A DNA stretch of 64,000 bases, taken from NCBI GenBank assembly GCA_964434535.1, contig CAYSWA010000001.1, positions 124,001 through 188,000 of the forward strand. The letters are read 5' to 3'. A program made the position numbers and the translations under genes. Under the pieces are notes generated by a model, which was not told the DNA's origin, searched no databases, and worked only from the letters and a program-made list of their open reading frames with translations. This DNA is from SM23-32 sp964434535 (GTDB lineage: Bacteria > Planctomycetota > Brocadiia > SM23-32). Below, in pieces: positions 57,404 through 64,000 of this stretch (its first letter is position 1; the number at the start of each line of letters is the position of its first letter).

Positions 57404-58431
57404 TACTCGTCCTCCAGCAGGCGGTTCCAGACCTCCGGGGGATGGGCGATCTTGGAGACGCAGGCGGTGATGCAGCGCCCGCAGCCGACGCAGGCGAGCT
57501 GGCCTACCTTCTCGGCGATCCACTTGCCCTTGCGGTAGTAGCGGTGGCGGTAGCGTTCGGTCACGTCGGAGCGGAAGTTGTGCCCGCCGGCCACGCGCGC
57601 GAACTTCGCCAGCTGGCAGCCGTCCCACGTGCGCCGGCGCTCCCCGCTCTCCAGGTCCCAGCCCGGCTCGTCCTGCACGTCGAAGCAATAGCAGGTCGGG
57701 CAGACGTTCGTGCACGAGCCGCAGGCGAAGCAGAGCCGGCTCTTCTGCTCCCAGACGGGGTGGTCGAAGGAGCGCTCGAGCATGTCCGGCAGGTCGACGA
57801 CGTCGAAGTTCAGCTCGTGGCGGCGCAGGCGGCGCCGGTTCTCCTCCCGCACGGCCTCGCGGGCGGAGAGGTCATCCTCGCTCGCTTCCTCGGCGCCGGA
57901 GAGGCCGCCCAGCAGCGCCTCGCCCTTCTCGGTGAGGGCCTCGACCAGGTAGTGCTCGTCGTCGATCAGGGCCAGCGCCACGTCGGGGCCTTCCTCGACC
58001 GTGGCGTAGCCGGTCTCGGAGGCGAAGCAGTTGACCGAGACGTTCTGCACGTCGACCACCACGATGGTGGCCGCCTCCCGGCGGGCCATGTAGTGGGCAT
58101 CGTAGTTGTCCTGGGTGAAGACGGTGTCCATCTGGCGGATGGCCACCATGTCGTAGGGGTGCACGCCGAGCAGCACGAAGGGCTCGTCCTCGATGGCGGG
58201 CTCGAACTCGACCCCCTCGTAGCGGAACATCACCTCGGAGGGCGGCTGGAAGACGACCCGTCCCGGCGGGGTGAGGCTCACGTCGTAGTCCAGGCGCAGG
58301 TCGGCGGCCCGCCCCAGCGGGGCGAACTCGAACTTGTCGTCCTTGGCCTGGACGCCGACGACGGGCATGTGGGCGATCAGCCCGTCCACCCAGGCATCCA
58401 GGCCCTCCCGGTTGACCTTCTTCACGCTCAT
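57403..58431 (-). CDS. hydB: Hydrogenase Fe-S (beta) subunit
   Basis: 342 residues from the ATG at 58431 with GAGGAA eight bases upstream; the first gene of the hydrogenase operon. The N-terminal two-thirds is the HydB/anaerobic sulfite reductase A-like domain (VLLGVHPYDMVAIRQMDTVF, ALIDDEHYLVEALTEKG). The C-terminal third has two [4Fe-4S] ferredoxin motifs: CFACGSCTNVCPTC and CVGCGRCITAC. It carries electrons between HydG and HydD. The operon order hydB-hydG-hydD-hydA is that of the Pyrococcus sulfhydrogenase. The gap upstream (58432-58856) contains relic sequences and its promoter could not be assigned. Confidence 0.94.
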   Translation of the reverse strand: MSVKKVNREGLDAWVDGLIAHMPVVGVQAKDDKFEFAPLGRAADLRLDYDVSLTPPGRVVFQPPSEVMFRYEGVEFEPAIEDEPFVLLGVHPYDMVAIRQMDTVFTQDNYDAHYMARREAATIVVVDVQNVSVNCFASETGYATVEEGPDVALALIDDEHYLVEALTEKGEALLGGLSGAEEASEDDLSAREAVREENRRRLRRHELNFDVVDLPDMLERSFDHPVWEQKSRLCFACGSCTNVCPTCYCFDVQDEPGWDLESGERRRTWDGCQLAKFARVAGGHNFRSDVTERYRHRYYRKGKWIAEKVGQLACVGCGRCITACVSKIAHPPEVWNRLLEDE

Positions 58432-58645
58432 AAGGGCTTCCTCGGCAGGAAGAGGCGAGGCACTCTGGCAAGGGAGCGGGATCGCAGCGCCGAAGGCGGG
58501 AGGGCGGCGGCTCCCCTGCGCGTCGTAAGTTGCCCCCGGACCGGCCCGGCCAGCGGAACGCTCCAGGATAAGGCGTCGGCCGCGCGGAGTCAAATGCCGG
58601 GCCACTGCGTGCCCTGTCGGCAAGCTGAGCGTGCCGGTTCGGGCA

Positions 58646-58795
58646 TCAGGGCGAACTCGCCTGCGCGGGTGGCGCGAGCAGCACCGAGAGGACCGCCACC
58701 AGCAGCCCGGCGGCGCGCGGCGCGAAGCGCTCCCGCGCCCGGAGCCCCTGCACGACCGCGCCGCCGCGCCCGAAATCGGCCGTCCCTTTGCCGTC
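58646..58795 (-). pseudogene. Remnant of a MASE3-type sensor protein
   Basis: A leftward frame ending in TGA at 58646-58648 contains VQGLRARERFAPRAAGLL followed by a hydrophobic stretch and a short tail (LAPPAQASSP). The 18-residue block matches VQVVRAREHFAPRVAGLL in the MASE3 region of the sensor kinase at 61076 at 14 of 18 positions, and the DNA is also similar. No start codon, no other domain and no longer open frame support it as a live gene, so it is read as a relic of a paralogous sensor. Confidence 0.5.
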
Positions 58796-58856
58796 CGTCC
58801 GCGCATCGTGTAGAACCGGTCCCTCGTGGCGTCAACTCCAGCGTGGAGGACGGATG

Positions 58857-58958
58857 ATGGCGATACTGATCTACGCCTCGAGCCCCAACAAAGACGGACT
58901 GACCGCCGAATGCGCCGAGGCCGCCGCGGCCATGGCCGCCTCGATCGGGAGCGGCTGA
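58857..58958 (+). pseudogene. Truncated start of an NADPH-dependent FMN reductase-like gene
   Basis: A GGAGG site is followed seven bases on by an ATG and 33 codons reading MAILIYASSPNKDGLTAECA and then a helix-like AEAAAAMAASIGSG before a TGA. The beginning is the beta1-loop-alpha1 (phosphate-binding) segment of flavodoxin-like FMN reductases, but nothing of the rest follows. The good ribosome site means a 33-residue peptide may be made. It ends 23 bases before the aldolase start, so it could also act as a leader. Confidence 0.5.
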
Positions 58959-58981
58959 ACGAGCCCGGGGGGAAGCCAGCC

Positions 58982-59833
58982 ATGCCGATCGTGCCGACCG
59001 CCCAGATCATCGCCCGGGCCTACGCGGAGGGCTACGCCGTGCCCTCGTTCTGCGCGTGGGACGCCGCCGCCATGGCCGCCATCCTGAGCGTCGCCGAGGA
59101 CTGCCGCGCCCCCGTGCTGCTGATGTTCGGCGGGGCCGAGTTCCGGCTGATGCCGCCCGAGATGCTGGCGGGGGTCGCCCGCGAGGTGGCCCGGCGCCAC
59201 GACGTGCCGGCGGCCGTCCACCTGGACCACGGCCGCTCGCTCCAGATCGCGCGCGAGTGCGTCGGGGCCGGCTTCGGCTCGGTGATGCTCGACTACTCCG
59301 ACCACCCCTTCGCCGAGAACGTGGAGGCCGTGCGCCGCGTCGTCGAGCTGGCGCGGCCCCAAGGGGTCGCCGTCGAGGCCGAGCTCGGATCGATCGGCCG
59401 GGCCGGGGCCATTACGCAGGAGGGCGCCGAGCAGAGCTCGCTGACCGACCCGGAGGAGGCCGCGCGCTTCGTCGAGCAGACCGGCGTCGACATGCTCGCC
59501 GTCGCCGTCGGCAACGCCCACGGGCTCTACACGGCGCCGCCCCAGTTCCGCTTCGACCTGCTGGCCGAGCTGAGGGAGGCGGCGGGAGTGCCCCTGGTGC
59601 TCCACGGGGGCTCGGGCACGCCCGAAGGTCAGCTCCGACGCGCCGTCCCGCTCGGCATCGCCAAGGTGAACGTCGCCAGCGAGCTGGTCCAGGCCGTGCG
59701 GGAGGAGGTCTTCGGCCGCTGGCAGAAGGGGGAGGACCGCTGGGTGCCGATCGCCCTGCGGCGGGGCATGGACGCGATGGCCCCGGTCGTGGAGCGCTGG
59801 CTGCGCATGACGGGCGCCGCCGGGCGGGCCTGA
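58982..59833 (+). CDS. Class II fructose/tagatose-bisphosphate aldolase family protein
   Basis: 283 residues from the ATG at 58982 with GGGGGGAAG upstream. Zn-dependent class II aldolase fold. Catalytic and metal motifs: AVHLDHGRSLQIA (zinc His and catalytic Asp region), VMLDYSDHPFAENV, AELGSIGRAGA, AVGNAHGLYTAPP (zinc His), VLHGGSGTP (zinc His plus the phosphate loop), and GIAKVNVASEL. The length (about 285) matches the KbaY/GatY/FbaA class IIB group. It could cleave fructose-1,6- or tagatose-1,6-bisphosphate or a related ketose phosphate. It is 51 bases upstream of the Gfo/Idh/MocA gene, suggesting a sugar catabolic pair. Confidence 0.92.
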   Translation: MPIVPTAQIIARAYAEGYAVPSFCAWDAAAMAAILSVAEDCRAPVLLMFGGAEFRLMPPEMLAGVAREVARRHDVPAAVHLDHGRSLQIARECVGAGFGSVMLDYSDHPFAENVEAVRRVVELARPQGVAVEAELGSIGRAGAITQEGAEQSSLTDPEEAARFVEQTGVDMLAVAVGNAHGLYTAPPQFRFDLLAELREAAGVPLVLHGGSGTPEGQLRRAVPLGIAKVNVASELVQAVREEVFGRWQKGEDRWVPIALRRGMDAMAPVVERWLRMTGAAGRA

Positions 59834-59884
59834 GCGGGCGGGCAACCATTCGACAAGTCAGGATCTCTGAAGGAGCAGCATGAG

Positions 59885-60961
59885 ATGAGCGCTTTCCGCG
59901 TCGGGTTCATCGGGACCGGCCGGCACCGCAGCAAGCCGGGACACACCGGCTACGGGATGGCCTACGACCACGGGGCGGGCTACGCGGCCCTGCCCGAGCA
60001 GTGCCGGATGGTCGCCTGCGCCGACCTGGTGGAGGAGCGGGCCGAGGAGTTCGCCGAGCGCTTCGGCCTGCCCCGCACCTACACCGACTACCATGAGATG
60101 CTCGCCGCTGAGGATCCGGACATCGTCAGCGTCTGCACCTGGCCCCACCTGCACGAGCAGATGGTGATCGACTGCGCCGAGGCCGGCGTGCGCGCGGTGC
60201 ACTGCGAGAAGCCGATGGCCGACACCTGGGGCGGCTGCAAGCGGATGGCCGGGGCCTGCGCCGAGCGCGGCGTGCAGCTTACCTTCAACCACATGCGCCG
60301 CTTCGGCAATCCCTTCCGGCTCGCCAAGCAGATGCTCGACGGCGGCGAGATCGGGGCCTTGCAGCGCATCGAGGTCGGCTTCGGCAACCTCTACGACTAC
60401 GGATCGCACAACTTCGACATGTGCGGCTACTTCGTGGACCAGTCGCCCGGCCGCTGGGTCATCGCCCAGGTCGACTACCGCAGGGAGCGGCTCGTCTTCG
60501 GCGCGCACAACGAGAACGCGGCCCTCGCGCTCTGGCAGTACGAGAACGGCGTCTACGGCTGCAACGCCACGGGGCTCGGCGCCGAAGCGGTCGCCGCGCA
60601 TCACCGGCTGGTGGGGCAGGAGGGGGTGATCGAGGTCGGCCCGCAGGGCGACGGCCTCCCCGTGTTGCGGGTCCGGCCGAAGGGCGCCGCCGCGTGGGAG
60701 GCCGTCGAGTGCGGCGGCGAGCACTGCCACGGGCCCGGCTACCACGAACGGGCGGTGGCCGAGATCGTGCGCGCGCTCGCCGAGGGGACGCCGTCGGAGC
60801 TGCGGGCGGAGAACGCGCTCCAGGCCACCGAGATCATCTTCGCCTGCTGGGAGTCCTCCCGCCGGCGGGGCATCGTCGAGCTGCCCCTCGACGTGGAGGA
60901 CAACCCGCTGGCAGAGATGGTGGAGAGCGGCGCGCTGCGCCCCGAGCCGCGCTCCCGCTGA
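59885..60961 (+). CDS. Gfo/Idh/MocA family oxidoreductase
   Basis: 358 residues from the ATG at 59885 with GAAGGAG nine bases upstream. The N-terminal Rossmann fold has VGFIGTGRHRSKPGH (dinucleotide loop with an insertion), VACADLVEERAEEFAERFG, IVSVCTWPHLHEQM and the EKPMADTW motif carrying the catalytic Lys; the C-terminal alpha/beta domain follows (FNHMRRFGNP, HNFDMCGYFVDQSPGRWVIAQ, VGQEGVIEVGPQG). It probably oxidises or isomerises a sugar or inositol-type substrate with NAD(P). Planctomycetes carry very many of these. Co-directional with the aldolase, so likely in one pathway. Soluble, no signal. Confidence 0.91.
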   Translation: MSAFRVGFIGTGRHRSKPGHTGYGMAYDHGAGYAALPEQCRMVACADLVEERAEEFAERFGLPRTYTDYHEMLAAEDPDIVSVCTWPHLHEQMVIDCAEAGVRAVHCEKPMADTWGGCKRMAGACAERGVQLTFNHMRRFGNPFRLAKQMLDGGEIGALQRIEVGFGNLYDYGSHNFDMCGYFVDQSPGRWVIAQVDYRRERLVFGAHNENAALALWQYENGVYGCNATGLGAEAVAAHHRLVGQEGVIEVGPQGDGLPVLRVRPKGAAAWEAVECGGEHCHGPGYHERAVAEIVRALAEGTPSELRAENALQATEIIFACWESSRRRGIVELPLDVEDNPLAEMVESGALRPEPRSR

Positions 60962-61005
60962 GGCACGTTTCCCCCCCCACGGACGTCTCGCGCCGGGGAT
61001 TCGGG

Positions 61006-61033
61006 TTGCATTGTGTTGCATTTCGTGCACAAT
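61006..61033 (+). promoter_or_regulatory. Possible promoter and 10-bp direct repeat before the sensor kinase
   Basis: TTGCAT at 61006-61011 and again at 61016-61021, exactly one helical turn apart. With a 16-base spacer the first TTGCAT pairs with CACAAT at 61028-61033 as -35/-10. The kinase ATG is at 61076. Confidence 0.35.
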
Positions 61034-61075
61034 GGGGGCGAAAGTCCGGGGATTCGCTCGCGCCACAGGCCAGCA

Positions 61076-64000
61076 ATGAGCATCGCCATGCAGAGGGGGG
61101 AGTCGGGCCACTCGGTGCTCGCGCACGTGGCCATCGGGCTGGCGGCGCTGGGGGGCCTGTGGCTGACCAGCCTCGCCAGCTACCTGCTCTTCCACACCCT
61201 GGCCGAGCTGTTCGCCGTCGTCGTGGCGGGCGGGATCTTCATGATCGCCTGGACCGCCCGCCGCATGCTGCGCAACAGCTTCCTGCTGATCGTCGGCGTC
61301 GCCTACCTCTGCGTGGCCGTCCTCGACGTCCTGCACACGCTCAGCTACACGGGCATGGGCGTGCTGGCGGGCTACGGCAGCGACCTGCCGACCCAGCTCT
61401 GGATCGGCGCGCGTTACGTGGAGGCCCTTTCGCTGCTGGCGGCGGCGTTCTTCCTGGGGCGTCGGGTGCGTCCGGGCGCCGTGCTGGCGCTCTACGCGGT
61501 CGCTGCGGCCCTGTTGCTCTCGTCCATCTTCTACTGGCGCGTCTTCCCGGTCTGCTACGTCGAGGGCGCGGGCCTGACGCCCTTCAAGAAGGTGAGCGAA
61601 TACGTCATCTGCCTGATCCTGGCCGGAGCAATCGTGCAGGTGGTACGGGCGCGGGAGCACTTCGCCCCGCGCGTGGCGGGGCTGCTGATCGCCTCGATGG
61701 CCGTGACCATGGCCTCCGAGCTCGCCTTCACGCTCTACACCGACCCGTACGGCCCGGCCAACCAGGCCGGCCACCTGCTGAAGATCGCCTCCTTCTACCT
61801 GGTCTACCTGGCCATCATCCGCACGGCCGTGGTGCGGCCCTACAACCTGCTGTTCCGCGACCTGAAACAGGCCGAAGAACGCCTGCGTGAGGAGCGCGAC
61901 AGGGCGCGTGGCTACCTGGACGTGGCCAGCGTGATGATGATCGTCATCGACGCCGACCACAGGGTCCAGCTCATCAACAAGGCGGGCTGCCGCCTGCTCG
62001 GCTGCGAAGAGGAGGAGATCGTCGGCGGCGACTGGTTCGCCCGGTTCGTGCCTGCCGAGGGGCGTCGCGAGCGCGAGGAGCAGTTCGACCGGCTCATGGG
62101 CGCGCAGCCCGAGCACGAGCGCGCTCAGATCGAGCTGCCGGTGGTGACCGCTGACGGACGGCAACGGATGCTGAACTGGCATTACACCGTGCTGCGCGAC
62201 GAGGCTGGCCGCCCGCTCGGGGCGCTCTGCTCGGTGGAGGACATAACGGACCGGCGCGAGGCCGAGGAGGCGCTCCGGGCCAGCCGCGAGAGCCTGGCCC
62301 TTGCCCAGGAGGTGGCGGGCCTGGGGAACCTGGACTGGAACCTGAGGACCGGCCGGATGCGGGTCACCGACGAGGTCTACACCATCTTCGGCTTCGGCCC
62401 GGAGCGCCGGGCGGAGGACGTCGAAACCACGTATCGGGCGCTGCTCTGGCGCGTGCACCCGGCCGACAGGGAGTCACTGCGCACGGGCGTGCGCGAGACC
62501 CTCAGGACCCACCTGCCGCAAGAGCGGGAGTACCGCGTGGTCTGGCCGGACGGGACGGTGGGCTGGGTCCACTCACGGGCCGAGGTATTCTGCGACGGGG
62601 CCGGACGGCCCGTGCGCCTGATCGCCACGGCGCTGGACATCACCGAGCGGAAGATGGCCGAGGACGCCGTGCGGGTGGCGCACAGCCTGCTGACCGCCGC
62701 CAACCGCCACAGCGAGGTCCAACCCCTGCTGGAGGACTGCGTGGCCGAGGTGCAGAGCTTCGTCGGCTGCTCCGCGGTGGGCATGCGTCTGCTGGAAGGG
62801 GACGGCGGGATGCCTTACCGGGCGCAGGTCGGCTTCTCTGCGCAGTTCGTGGCCGAGGAAGGGCCGCTCTCCGCCGATCATGATGCGTGCATGTGTTCGC
62901 GGGTCATCCGCGGGGCCGGCGACCCGAGCATGTCATGCTGGACGGCGGGGGGGTCCTTCTACGTCAACGATACCGAGCGGTTCCTCGCCTCACTTTCGCC
63001 CGAGCAGCGGCGGGGCGTGCGGGGTGCCTGCGCCCGGTTCGGCTACCGCTCGATCGCGCTGGTGCCGATGCGGCTGGCCGAGAAGGTACTGGGCCTGATC
63101 CACGTGGCCGACGAGCAGAGGAACATGGTGTCGCCCGACACGGTGCGGCTGCTGGAGAAGGCGGCGATGGCCCTCGGGCCGGCCATCCAGCGCTTGCAGG
63201 TGGAGCAGGAGCTTCGCCGCTCGCACGAGGAGCTGGAACAGCGCGTCCAGGAGCGGACCGCCGCACTCTCCGAGGCCATCCAGGCCCTCCAGCAGGAGGT
63301 GGAGGAGCGGCGCCGCGCCGAGGCGAAGCTCATCGACTACCAGGGCCAGCTCCGGTCGCTGACCTCAGAGCTGCTGCTGATCGAGGAGCGCGAGCGCCGG
63401 CGCATCGCCGGCGAACTGCACGACCGCATCGGGCAGACGCTCGCCGTCTCGAAGCTGCGCCTGAGCCAGTTGCGCGCGAATGTGACGCAGCCGGAGATTG
63501 CCGGCCCCCTCGATGGCGTGCGGGAGTTGCTGGACGAGACGGTGCAGGACACCCGCGCGCTGATGTTCGACCTGAGCCCGCCGGTGCTCTACGAGCTGGG
63601 GCTGGCGGCGGCCATCGAGTGGCTCGGCGAGCAGATGCGGGAGCGCCACGGCCTGGCCGTGCAGTTTGCCGACGGCCGGCAGTCCCTGGCGGTCGGCGAG
63701 GAGATGGGCGTGCTGCTGTTCCAGGCCGTGCGAGAGCTGCTGCTCAACGTGGTCAAGCACGCCGGGGTGGACCGGGCCCACGTCTCGCTCGTCTTCGAGA
63801 CGGGCGAGATCCGCATCGGCGTGGAGGACGAGGGCGTGGGCTTCGACGCCTCGCGCCTGGAGAGGCGCCGGCAGGACGACGGGGGCTTCGGCCTGTTCAA
63901 CATCCGCGAGCGCATCGAGCACATGGGCGGGCGGCTGGAGCTGCACTCTGAGCCCGGCCAGGGCACGCGGGCCGTGCTGGCGGCGCCCCTGGGACCGGCA
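61076..64000 (+). CDS. MASE3-PAS-PAS-GAF sensor histidine kinase, NarL type (3' end outside window)
   Basis: At least 975 codons, open to the window edge. A seven-helix MASE3 sensor module (about 13-250: YLLFHTLAELFAVVVAGG, LDVLHTLSYTGMG, DLPTQLWIGARYVEAL), a first PAS domain (about 280-390), a second PAS (about 406-525), a GAF domain (about 536-705), a coiled coil, a HisKA_3 domain with phosphoryl-accepting H782 in ERRRIAGELHDRIGQTL, and an HATPase with VRELLLNVVKHAG, GVEDEGVGFD and GGFGLFNIRERIEHMGGR. HisKA_3 kinases usually pair with LuxR/NarL-type regulators; none is in view. The ATG at 61076 gives the full MASE3. Membrane-bound; signal unknown. Confidence 0.92.
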   Translation, partial: MSIAMQRGESGHSVLAHVAIGLAALGGLWLTSLASYLLFHTLAELFAVVVAGGIFMIAWTARRMLRNSFLLIVGVAYLCVAVLDVLHTLSYTGMGVLAGYGSDLPTQLWIGARYVEALSLLAAAFFLGRRVRPGAVLALYAVAAALLLSSIFYWRVFPVCYVEGAGLTPFKKVSEYVICLILAGAIVQVVRAREHFAPRVAGLLIASMAVTMASELAFTLYTDPYGPANQAGHLLKIASFYLVYLAIIRTAVVRPYNLLFRDLKQAEERLREERDRARGYLDVASVMMIVIDADHRVQLINKAGCRLLGCEEEEIVGGDWFARFVPAEGRREREEQFDRLMGAQPEHERAQIELPVVTADGRQRMLNWHYTVLRDEAGRPLGALCSVEDITDRREAEEALRASRESLALAQEVAGLGNLDWNLRTGRMRVTDEVYTIFGFGPERRAEDVETTYRALLWRVHPADRESLRTGVRETLRTHLPQEREYRVVWPDGTVGWVHSRAEVFCDGAGRPVRLIATALDITERKMAEDAVRVAHSLLTAANRHSEVQPLLEDCVAEVQSFVGCSAVGMRLLEGDGGMPYRAQVGFSAQFVAEEGPLSADHDACMCSRVIRGAGDPSMSCWTAGGSFYVNDTERFLASLSPEQRRGVRGACARFGYRSIALVPMRLAEKVLGLIHVADEQRNMVSPDTVRLLEKAAMALGPAIQRLQVEQELRRSHEELEQRVQERTAALSEAIQALQQEVEERRRAEAKLIDYQGQLRSLTSELLLIEERERRRIAGELHDRIGQTLAVSKLRLSQLRANVTQPEIAGPLDGVRELLDETVQDTRALMFDLSPPVLYELGLAAAIEWLGEQMRERHGLAVQFADGRQSLAVGEEMGVLLFQAVRELLLNVVKHAGVDRAHVSLVFETGEIRIGVEDEGVGFDASRLERRRQDDGGFGLFNIRERIEHMGGRLELHSEPGQGTRAVLAAPLGPA

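Noticed and set aside
1..64000. CRISPR arrays, rRNA genes, IS elements, prophage genes
   Set aside because: None seen: no regularly spaced repeats, no rRNA-like stretches, no transposase or phage structural domains in any frame.

Overview
This 64 kb window is a high-GC, gene-dense chromosomal stretch. It most resembles a Planctomycetota (or wider PVC-group) genome. The evidence is a type IV pilin-like protein with the G|FTLIELLVV N-terminus and a C-terminal FADGHVDFL motif, a Ser/Thr kinase fused to an FGE/SUMF-type domain, FHA and zinc-ribbon membrane proteins, large vWA and coiled-coil membrane proteins, and many GTG/TTG starts. The lineage is an inference; the window holds no rRNA. It ends inside a gene on both sides. 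No IS element, prophage, CRISPR array or integrase was seen.

Layout. 1-8.4 kb: an unknown partial gene, a vWA membrane protein, ilvD, a REP-like hairpin, and three tandem secreted TadE/G-like paralogs. 8.5-13.6 kb: argD-argF, ftsY, a NusB-PHP fusion and ribH, all leftward. 13.7-17.5 kb: two rightward membrane/coiled-coil proteins. 17.5-23.7 kb: rmuC leftward, then archease-rtcB (RNA repair) and a membrane Ser/Thr kinase with an FGE-like sensor domain. 23.7-30 kb: a small ferredoxin, a LysM protein, a degenerate DnaA paralog, a Tat-type exported superoxide dismutase, an aldo/keto reductase and a ThuA-like protein. 30-41 kb: a MEMO1-AMMECR1 fusion, a Sua5/YrdC protein, an FHA protein coupled to a histidine kinase, sufS with a CoA-ligase-like gene and an Rrf2 regulator, tRNA-Phe and alaS. 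41-50 kb: an interspersed repeat, an OMF/adaptor/RND efflux operon, and mutS2. 50-53 kb: a zinc-ribbon membrane protein, bioY, a pseudopilin and a DUF1284 protein. 53-58.4 kb: a complete group 3b-type [NiFe] hydrogenase operon (hydB-hydG-hydD-hydA) running into its maturation protease, hypA and hypB. 58.4-64 kb: two gene remnants, a class II aldolase, a Gfo/Idh/MocA oxidoreductase and a MASE3 hybrid-input NarL-type sensor kinase that leaves the window.

How the parts fit. The hydrogenase cluster, ferredoxin, Fe-S regulator, cysteine desulfurase and exported SOD suggest an anaerobic or microaerobic redox lifestyle with protection against oxygen. The signalling content (kinase-FGE, FHA, two histidine kinases) and the secreted TadG-like and pilin proteins point to a complex envelope. 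The features most worth following up are the DnaA paralog that has lost its arginine finger and sensor II arginine, the NusB-PHP fusion, the RND pump whose proton-relay aspartates are asparagines, the interspersed repeat that flanks alaS and supplies its last codons, and several gene relics in intergenic DNA.
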